The notes under the pieces were generated by a model. It searched no databases, was not told where the DNA came from, and saw only the letters and a list, made by a program, of their open reading frames with translations. Shown here piece after piece: positions 58,408 through 64,000 of a DNA stretch of 64,000 nucleotides. This DNA comes from Paenibacillus_AR mesotrionivorans (lineage in GTDB: Bacteria; Bacillota; Bacilli; Paenibacillales; NBRC-103111). The DNA lies in NCBI RefSeq assembly GCF_046098205.1, contig NZ_JBJURJ010000002.1:124001-188000 (forward strand). Direction: 5' to 3'. Positions within the stretch are counted from its first letter, which is position 1. Each line of letters begins with the position of its first letter. A program made the translations under genes and the position numbers.

Positions 58408-59415
58408 TCACTGCTTATCCTCCGGGGGAGTGATGCCCAGATGGGCATAAGCCAGACGTGTGGCTGTTCTTCCCCGGGGCGTCCGCTGGATAAATCCCAG
58501 TTGGAGCAAATACGGTTCATAGACGTCCTCGATGGTCTGGCTTTCCTCGCCGATGGTGGCTGCGATGGTATCCAGGCCTACAGGACCGCCGTTAAACATA
58601 CGGATAATGGATTCCAGCATTTTGTAGTCGATATGGTCCAAACCCCGGTCATCCACCTGGATCTGTTTCAGGGCCATCCGGGCCAGCTCCAGGGTAATGA
58701 CGCCGTCACCTTTCACCTGGGCATAATCCCGGACCCGCTTTAATAGCCGGTTGGCGATCCGCGGGGTGCCGCGGGAGCGTTTGCCCACCTCCCGGGCTGC
58801 TTCACCGATAATCTGCGCTCCCAGAATATCCGCCGTCCGAGACACGATGAAGGTCAGCTCATCCTCGGTATAATATTCCAGACGGCTGACTACCCCGAAG
58901 CGGTCCCGCAGGGGAGCGGACAACAGCCCCGCCCGGGTGGTGGCGCCGATGAGGGTGAATTTCGGCAGATCCAGCCGCACGGAACGGGCGCTGGGGCCTT
59001 TGCCGATAATAATATCCAGCGCGAAATCCTCCATGGCCGGGTACAGCACTTCCTCCACCGTCCGGTGGAGCCGGTGGATCTCATCCACGAAGAGCACGTC
59101 GCCCTCCTGGAGATTGGTGAGAATGGCGGCCAGGTCTCCCGGCCGTTCTATAGCAGGACCGGAGGTGGTCCGGATGTTAACGCCCAATTCATTAGCGATA
59201 ATGGTGGACAGGGTGGTTTTGCCCAGTCCCGGCGGACCGTAGAGAAGCACATGGTCCAGGGACTCCTTGCGTTGTTTGGCCGCTTCGATATATATCTTCA
59301 AATTTTCCTTAACCTGAGCCTGGCCGATATACTCCGCCAGATAACGGGGACGGAGGCTTAGCTCCATCACCTGATCTTCCATCATAAAATTGGCGGAGAT
59401 GATCCGGTCCTCCAT
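58408..59415 (-). CDS. ruvB: Holliday junction branch migration helicase RuvB
   Basis: This 335-aa AAA+ motor has Walker A LLYGPPGLGKTTLSTII, Walker B VLFVDEIHRL, sensor residues in TLIGATTRAGLLS and the C-terminal winged helix (GGPVGLDTIAATIGEESQTI). The ATG at 59415 follows GGGAGGGG; the earlier ATG has no site. It is separated from ruvA by about 98 bp. Confidence 0.98.
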   Translation of the reverse strand: MEDRIISANFMMEDQVMELSLRPRYLAEYIGQAQVKENLKIYIEAAKQRKESLDHVLLYGPPGLGKTTLSTIIANELGVNIRTTSGPAIERPGDLAAILTNLQEGDVLFVDEIHRLHRTVEEVLYPAMEDFALDIIIGKGPSARSVRLDLPKFTLIGATTRAGLLSAPLRDRFGVVSRLEYYTEDELTFIVSRTADILGAQIIGEAAREVGKRSRGTPRIANRLLKRVRDYAQVKGDGVITLELARMALKQIQVDDRGLDHIDYKMLESIIRMFNGGPVGLDTIAATIGEESQTIEDVYEPYLLQLGFIQRTPRGRTATRLAYAHLGITPPEDKQ

Positions 59416-59513
59416 GCTTTCCCCTCCCAAACCTCAAACCGTTGTAGGCGTGTTAGCAAACACATCCCAGAGCGATGCTGTTGTTGTTTCTAATGTGAAA
59501 TTGGGGATGGTTT

Positions 59514-60155
59514 TTATCCCCGGAACAGGGCCTGGAGCGCCAGCTTCACCATGGTTTCCGCCGAAGCGGCTTCTCCCGCCTTCTCCAGCACCTGCGGCCA
59601 CACCCGGTCCGCCTCCGGCTCCGTATAACCAAGGGACAGAAGCGCCTCCTTGGCCTCCAGCCACTCCCGGGAGCCATGTCCGGCACCGGCGGGTTTGCCG
59701 GGTTTCGCCGACAATGCTCCGCCTGCCAGCGCGGCAGCGGATACAGCCATAGGCAGATCGGCCAGCTTATCCTTCAGGTCCAGAATGATCCGTTGGGCTG
59801 TTTTTTTGCCGATGCCGGGGAGCTTCATGAGGAAGCTCAGATTCTCCTGGTAGATGGCACCCACCACTTCATCGGGGCGCCCTGCCGACAGAATGCCCAA
59901 GGCCACCCTCGGGCCGATGCCGGATACCTCCAAGAGACGCCGGAATAAGGACTGCTCCTCCCGTGAGGTGAAGCCGTAAAGCTGGACCGCATCCTCCCGG
60001 ACGTGATAGTGGATATACATCATCACTGTCTGGTTCTCCTGGGCGGAGACGGCGTAGGGATTGGCGCAGAACACCCGGTATCCCACCCCCTGCACATCCA
60101 GCACCACAAAATCCGTATCCGCAAACGCAAGTGTACCCCGCAAAAAGTCAATCAT
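59514..60155 (-). CDS. ruvA: Holliday junction branch migration protein RuvA
   Basis: This is a 213-aa DNA-binding subunit that holds the four-way junction. OB-fold domain I has MIDFLRGTLAFADTDFVVLD. Two helix-hairpin-helix motifs are in LLEVSGIGPRVALGILS and LMKLPGIGKKTAQRIILDLK. A flexible linker precedes the RuvB-binding domain III (about 160-213). The ATG overlaps the ruvC stop (ATGA at 60152-60155), so the two are coupled. Confidence 0.97.
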   Translation of the reverse strand: MIDFLRGTLAFADTDFVVLDVQGVGYRVFCANPYAVSAQENQTVMMYIHYHVREDAVQLYGFTSREEQSLFRRLLEVSGIGPRVALGILSAGRPDEVVGAIYQENLSFLMKLPGIGKKTAQRIILDLKDKLADLPMAVSAAALAGGALSAKPGKPAGAGHGSREWLEAKEALLSLGYTEPEADRVWPQVLEKAGEAASAETMVKLALQALFRG

Positions 60156-60649
60156 TTGTATGCTCCGTTCAATTTTTGAGTTAAGGTGCAGGAATGGGCG
60201 TGGCAAATGGCAACGGCTAGCGCGTCCGCCACATCGTCAGGTTTGGGTGCAGCCTGGAGCTTCAGGAAAATCCGCACCATCTCCTGCACCTGCTTCTTTT
60301 CGGCATTGCCGTAGCCCACCACCGCCTGCTTCACCTGAAGCGGCGTATATTCCGCCACTGGAATCCCTGCCTGGACGCCAGCCAGGATGATCACCCCTCT
60401 GGCCTGCCCAACGGTAAATGCCGTCGTCACGTTGCGGTTAAAAAACAGTTTTTCTACCGCCATCGCTTCCGGCTTGTATGTATCGATAAGCTGCACCGCA
60501 GCCTCGTATACCTGCTTAAGTCGCAGCCCCGGGTCAGTCCCCGCCTCCGTCTGGATGGAGCCGAACTGAACGGGTGTTATTTTGCTTCCTTCTTTGTCGA
60601 TGAACCCGAAGCCCGCAATGGCGATACCCGGATCGATTCCCAGAATCCG
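60152..60649 (-). CDS. ruvC: Crossover junction endodeoxyribonuclease RuvC
   Basis: This 165-aa RNase H-fold resolvase has the acidic tetrad in ILGIDPGIAIAGFGFID, AVEKLFFNRNVTTAFTVGQA and PKPDDVADALAVAICHAH. It starts with GTG at 60649 behind AGGAGG; an extension upstream has no site. B. subtilis lacks RuvC and uses RecU, so its presence separates this organism from Bacillus proper. It is the first gene of ruvC-ruvA-ruvB. Confidence 0.96.
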   Translation of the reverse strand, partial: RILGIDPGIAIAGFGFIDKEGSKITPVQFGSIQTEAGTDPGLRLKQVYEAAVQLIDTYKPEAMAVEKLFFNRNVTTAFTVGQARGVIILAGVQAGIPVAEYTPLQVKQAVVGYGNAEKKQVQEMVRIFLKLQAAPKPDDVADALAVAICHAHSCTLTQKLNGAYK

Positions 60650-60800
60650 CACGAGAGTCCTCCTGTCAAATCCGCCGGTTGCAGGCGAACATATGTATTC
60701 CTTCTTTGACATTATAGCAGATTATAAGAGGCTTGAGTACCTTCCGGAGAATCAATTCGGGGATAAAAAGACTGCGGTGCGGTCTTTACTTGCCAAACTC

Positions 60801-60959
60801 TAACGAATGCCAGAAGGCTTATTTCCGCAAAATCTGCATGTGTGAAAATGTAACGAATCTGAGCTGGCTGAATTGAGCCTGTTGAGGAGAAATAAGCGTC
60901 CTCAGATTCGTTAAAACAGGAAAAGGCTCTTTGGCAAAATAACGCCGTGATATTCGTTA
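60801..60959. repeat. Modular palindromic repeat region C
   Basis: The roughly 370 bases between ruvC and the CapA-like gene hold no gene. A perfect 13-bp inverted repeat (TAACGAATCTGAG at 60851-60863 and CTCAGATTCGTTA at 60901-60913) lies inside an outer pair (TAACGAAT at 60801 and ATTCGTTA ending 60959). CTTATTTC/GAAATAAG pieces also pair. The heads resemble those of regions A and B. Confidence 0.72.
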
Positions 60960-60973
60960 GCATGCTCACGTGC

Positions 60974-61011
60974 CAAAAGAACCCCCGCCCAGCTGCCGGG
61001 GCGGGGGTTCC
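60974..61011 (-). terminator. Terminator after the CapA-like gene
   Basis: GC-rich stem GAACCCCCGCCCC / GGGGCGGGGGTTC, with TTCTTTTGG following on the minus strand. Confidence 0.85.
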
Positions 61012-61019
61012 TTCGTCTG

Positions 61020-62276
61020 TCAGGAGGCCGTGTCTCCAGCCCCGTCACGCACCTCCAGCTCTGGCATAGCCCGGAGCATCCGGTCCTTGATCTTGCTCCA
61101 CACAGCCTTGGGCTGGCTGTAAGACGTCCCGTCCAGGTCGCCCATCGGAATGACCCGGTAATTCCGCCAATTGATATAACGGGTGTACACGGGAGTAAAA
61201 GCAGGTTTCTCCAGCCGCAGCTCCACCCGGTCCCCCGTAACGGTTTTTACCGCCTCCACCTGGCCGATGCCGCCTACAAGCTGGATGGTTTTCTCCTGGG
61301 CCGACAGGAAATTTCCCAGGGAATACATAACCAGTGTCCTTCTCCCGTCGGCGGCGGTTACCCATTCGATGGTCTGCAGCACATGGGGATGGGTGCCGAT
61401 GATCACATCCGCTCCCCAATCCGCCATTTTTTGCGCCAGCTCCCGCTGTGTGGTGTTAGCCTCCTCCTGGTACTCCGTGCCCCAGTGGACGGAAACAACG
61501 GTGAAATCAGCCCGGGATTTGCTGTCCCGGATTTCCTTCTCCATCAAAACCGGGTCCAGCAGATTCACCAGATAAGGCTTGCCCTCCGGGACGGGAATAC
61601 CGTTGGTTCCATAGGTGTAAGCCAAAAACGCGAAGCTGATCCCGTTGCGCTCCAAAATACGGAGCTTCGCCTGATCCTCGGCGCTCCGGAATGCGCCGGT
61701 ATAAGGCATGCCGATTTTATCCCAGTAGGCAGTGGCGGACAGCACCCCTTTTTCACGCTTATCCAAGGTATGGTTATTAGCCATAGTGACCATATCCACT
61801 CCGGCGTCGAGCAGTGCATCCCCGATCTGAAACGGGCTGTTAAATTGGGGATACGAGGACAAACCCAGCTCCTCCCCGCCGGTGATGCTCTCCTGGTTGG
61901 CTACCAACAGGTCCGGCTGGGCCAACAGCCCCTTAACCGGCTCCAGCATGGGTGTAAAATCAAAACCGCCGTCCTTGGTGCGGGCATCATTGTAGACGCT
62001 GTTATGAATCAATACATCCCCGATGGCAGCCAAACCCGCTTTATGCGTTACGGGAGATACAGGCATGGGAGTGGGTGTAGGGAGCGGTACAGACGAAACC
62101 TGCGGCAAGACAGAGCTTTCGCCGCCATAAGCAACAGGCGCCGATGCGCCCGGTGAAGGCGTTATCGTCTCCCCTCCCTTCACCGCATTCTGCTTGCGGC
62201 TTCCCTCGGCATCTCCGCAGGCTCCGCATGCCAAGAGAATAACCAGTCCTGCAATAATAGCGGTTTTACGGCCCAT
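61020..62276 (-). CDS. CapA-family (PGA_cap) metallophosphatase-like lipoprotein
   Basis: This 418-aa exported protein has a signal peptide MGRKTAIIAGLVILLACGAC; the cysteine at 17 or 20 is the likely lipid anchor. A Pro/Thr/Ser linker (about 30-75) follows. The domain then begins AAIGDVLIHNSVYNDA and shows calcineurin-like metal motifs: LVANQESI, MANNHTLDKREKG, VSVHWGTEYQ and IGTHPHVLQ. Relatives include CapA of poly-gamma-glutamate capsule synthesis, but no capBC genes are nearby, so a capsule role is not supported. It stands alone. The start follows AGGAGCGG. Confidence 0.9.
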   Translation of the reverse strand: MGRKTAIIAGLVILLACGACGDAEGSRKQNAVKGGETITPSPGASAPVAYGGESSVLPQVSSVPLPTPTPMPVSPVTHKAGLAAIGDVLIHNSVYNDARTKDGGFDFTPMLEPVKGLLAQPDLLVANQESITGGEELGLSSYPQFNSPFQIGDALLDAGVDMVTMANNHTLDKREKGVLSATAYWDKIGMPYTGAFRSAEDQAKLRILERNGISFAFLAYTYGTNGIPVPEGKPYLVNLLDPVLMEKEIRDSKSRADFTVVSVHWGTEYQEEANTTQRELAQKMADWGADVIIGTHPHVLQTIEWVTAADGRRTLVMYSLGNFLSAQEKTIQLVGGIGQVEAVKTVTGDRVELRLEKPAFTPVYTRYINWRNYRVIPMGDLDGTSYSQPKAVWSKIKDRMLRAMPELEVRDGAGDTAS

Positions 62277-62458
62277 AAGACACCGCTCCTTTCCTGCGCT
62301 GCCGTAAGCAGTGCGTTTGTTCTAGCGTCCCCCTCGTAAACCGATAGGTCACGCCATTTTTATTGATAGTGTATGTATCGGATACCCGCACTTATCCTTT
62401 CAGACGCAGAAAGAGGAGGTTTTTGTTGCAGAGCTTGAAAAAAATGTCATCCCACGCC

Positions 62459-62488
62459 AAAAAGCTCCGTTATCCGGAGCTTTTTTTT
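62459..62488 (-). terminator. Terminator after the BtrH-domain gene
   Basis: Stem AGCTCCG-TTAT-CCGGAGCT with A/T runs on both sides, so bidirectional. It lies 36 bp after the stop at 62524. Confidence 0.85.
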
Positions 62489-62523
62489 CATAGGAGCTCT
62501 CACAAATTGTGACGGTTTACCCG

Positions 62524-63594
62524 CTATGCCAAAGCGTGGGCCAACTGCACCAGCTTTTCCAAACCGCGCTGGTCCGACTCTTTGCAGGTATCGATGAGGC
62601 TGCAGATTCCCTCCCGGATATCCCGCCGGGCCAGATTGCGCAGCTGCTTCTCTCCACGGCCCCAGCCGCCCAGAAGCTCTGCCATCTGGCAGGAGCCGGC
62701 AGCAACCGCCTCAAAATGCCCGGCGGCTTCCTTCAGTAGACTGCCGAACTCCGGATGAAGCTCTGCTTGCTTCCGCAGATAGCTTCCCGCACGGGCTCGC
62801 CCGTCCGCCAGCGTATCCATAGCATCTCCCTGGCACATCAGCCGCTCCACCAGGATAGGCAGCACCGCGTTAGCCGGAAACTGGGTGTCATCGGCTACCG
62901 CTTTTTTCCAGGGATCATAGGCACTAACGCCCTTGGCATATTTTCCGTGTGTTCTGCCGGTGAGAACCTCCACCGCATGGGCTGCCACTTCCCTGAGGCC
63001 AAACCCTTCGCCTTCCGCTTGACCCAGCGCCATCACCGCAAGGGTATCCGGATTTTCCCACCATTCGCTTGTGATGTAATACCCGCAAGGATCAAAGCTT
63101 ACGCTTCCCCTGTATTCGGGGTTGTCCTGGAATACATTCCATCCCAACAGGACGTCTCCATTCTCCCTGTACCCGGTGACAACACAGGCCTCAGGGGGAC
63201 CTATAATCCCCAAGGCAATACAAGGGCTGCCTTTATCAATCTCCTCCCGGATAAGCCCCGAGAAGTCCGCCTTGGCCGTTTCCCCGGAACGCTCCAGAAG
63301 GATCAGGCTCCTCCCCAGAAACGCAGCCCCTGTGCGGTATATCTTCATGGGATCGTCATACGTAAACAATACATCCACATTGCCGCCGTTCCACGAGGTG
63401 GTGTCCCAGGTCAGCCGGAAGGCCGCCCCGCTTCCGGCCATAACCGCATCGTATTCCACCGGCTGCCCCAGATAATTGGCGCAAGCCTTCAGGCAGATGG
63501 GATACGGCGTACATCCCTGGTAAGAACCGTACTCCACCTTGGGCACACCGTACAAAATGGTGCCGCCCTGCTCAACGATTTGCTGTTGACTCAT
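62524..63594 (-). CDS. BtrH N-terminal-domain protein
   Basis: This is a 356-aa protein. The first half matches the BtrH_N domain (YGSYQGCTPYPICLKACANYLG, with a possible catalytic Cys in QGC; WNGGNVDVL; VVTGYRENGDVLLGWNVFQD), a papain-like fold. BtrH itself is an acyltransferase in butirosin synthesis. The second half (about 200-356) is helical and has GHFEAVAAGSCQMAELL. No antibiotic genes are nearby. It starts 5 bp after the stop of the AraC-type gene, with AGAGTGACAGG before the ATG, so the two are coupled. The function is unknown. Confidence 0.82.
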   Translation of the reverse strand: MSQQQIVEQGGTILYGVPKVEYGSYQGCTPYPICLKACANYLGQPVEYDAVMAGSGAAFRLTWDTTSWNGGNVDVLFTYDDPMKIYRTGAAFLGRSLILLERSGETAKADFSGLIREEIDKGSPCIALGIIGPPEACVVTGYRENGDVLLGWNVFQDNPEYRGSVSFDPCGYYITSEWWENPDTLAVMALGQAEGEGFGLREVAAHAVEVLTGRTHGKYAKGVSAYDPWKKAVADDTQFPANAVLPILVERLMCQGDAMDTLADGRARAGSYLRKQAELHPEFGSLLKEAAGHFEAVAAGSCQMAELLGGWGRGEKQLRNLARRDIREGICSLIDTCKESDQRGLEKLVQLAHALA

Positions 63595-63599
63595 ACCTG

Positions 63600-63992
63600 T
63601 CACTCTCCCATTTTCTCGATAATGCCGACGCCGTAAACTCCGGCGCAAAGCTTGATCCGTCCTACGGCACAGCGCCGGTTGCGGAATTCCTGCGGAGCCA
63701 AACCGGTCACCCGCCGGAAGGCTCGGGTGAAGCTGTCCGGGTTGGGGAAGCCGTATTTAGCCCCGATATCCAGTGCCTTTTCCCGGGTGTGGATCAAATC
63801 GAAGGCCGCATGGGCAATCTGCCGGCAGCGCAAATAACGGGCCAGCGGCATACCCGTATGGCGGGCAAACACCTGCCGGATATGGACGGCGGAAAAACCG
63901 ATTTCCGCCTCCAGCTTCCGGTAGTCCAACCGTTCCTCCAGCCTGTTTTCCACAAAAACAATGACCGAGCTGATCATCAGACTGTAATCCAA
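63600..63992 (-). CDS. AraC-family regulator, short form, at window edge
   Basis: This protein of about 130 aa consists mainly of an AraC DNA-binding domain: LDYRKLEAEIGFSAVHIRQVF, and AFDLIHTREKALDIGAKYGF with PNPDSFTRAFRRVTGLAP. It lacks a sensor domain in this frame. The start used is TTG at 63992 (MDYSLMISSVIVFVENRLE); the frame is open to the edge of the window, so a longer protein is possible. Such regulators usually have their effector domain after the DNA-binding part; here only about 25 residues follow, and the BtrH-domain gene begins directly after. Confidence 0.8.
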   Translation of the reverse strand: MDYSLMISSVIVFVENRLEERLDYRKLEAEIGFSAVHIRQVFARHTGMPLARYLRCRQIAHAAFDLIHTREKALDIGAKYGFPNPDSFTRAFRRVTGLAPQEFRNRRCAVGRIKLCAGVYGVGIIEKMGE

Positions 63993-64000
63993 GGCAGCCC

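Noticed and set aside
61020..62276. Capsule (poly-gamma-glutamate) locus
   Set aside because: Only a CapA-type protein is present; no capB, capC or capE neighbours, and lone CapA-family lipoproteins are common.
62412..62520. Strong AGAGGAGG followed by TTG and a 24-codon frame on the plus strand
   Set aside because: The frame runs through the terminator hairpin at 62459-62488 and no promoter is seen; probably chance.

Overview
The window is a chromosomal segment of a Gram-positive, endospore-forming member of the Bacillales, most like Paenibacillus or a close relative. Three things point there. The gene order follows the Bacillus subtilis yrr/yrv/yrb block (alaS-ireB-ruvX-yrzB-mltG-trhP, cymR-yrvO, hisS-aspS-tcdA, dtd-relA-apt-recJ, secDF-comN-spoVB, yajC-tgt-queA-ruvBA). 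Aminoacyl-tRNA synthetase genes are controlled by T-boxes. Sporulation genes are present. The DNA is GC-rich for the order and most genes lie on the minus strand. Genus placement is inference.

Layout, left to right. 1-2.1 kb: a chemoreceptor cut by the window edge. 2.3-10.3 kb (minus): T-box, alaS, ireB, ruvX, two DUF1292 genes, a terminator, mltG and two U32/TrhP-like tRNA hydroxylation genes. 10.3-11.8 kb: an Rpn-like nuclease gene and a Nudix gene broken by a one-base frameshift in a T8 run. 12-13.1 kb: asd (archaeal/fungal-type aspartate-semialdehyde dehydrogenase). 13.2-18.5 kb: AI-2E-family permease, zinc ribbon, PRC-barrel protein, cysteine desulfurase and cymR, with mnmA divergent. 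18.7-21.5 kb: lipoprotein, rarA, small membrane protein. 21.7-27.6 kb (minus): trpS and tcdA-aspS-hisS, with T-boxes before trpS and hisS. 28-34 kb: an acidic low-complexity protein, FAD oxidoreductase, hemZ, and a divergent AraC/SDR pair. 34.2-45.6 kb: dtd, relA, an NCS2 permease, a small Cys-rich protein behind an FNR-type site, apt-recJ, a CDF transporter, secD-secF. 45.8-53.5 kb: comN, spoVB, DUF421, yrzE-like, and a two-component pair. 53.5-60.7 kb (minus): ruvC-ruvA-ruvB-spoIID-like-queA-tgt-yajC. 61-64 kb: CapA-like lipoprotein, then a coupled AraC/BtrH-domain pair.

Most genes serve tRNA charging and modification (alaS, trpS, hisS, aspS, mnmA, tcdA, trhP, tgt, queA, dtd), DNA recombination (ruvABC, ruvX, recJ, rarA), protein export (secD, secF, yajC), sulfur supply (cymR, cysteine desulfurase) and the stringent response with purine salvage (relA, apt).

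The less ordinary content lies between the conserved blocks. It includes a pair of TA-flanked MITE-like elements in inverted orientation, one of which contributes the last base of the trpS stop codon; a 59-bp hairpin repeat family, two copies of which sit in the trpS leader; a modular palindrome family at three intergenic sites; a TrpRS with a probable Fe-S cysteine motif; an FNR-type promoter for a 59-aa Cys/His-rich protein; and a hybrid kinase with two different histidine-kinase catalytic modules coupled to a SARP-type regulator.
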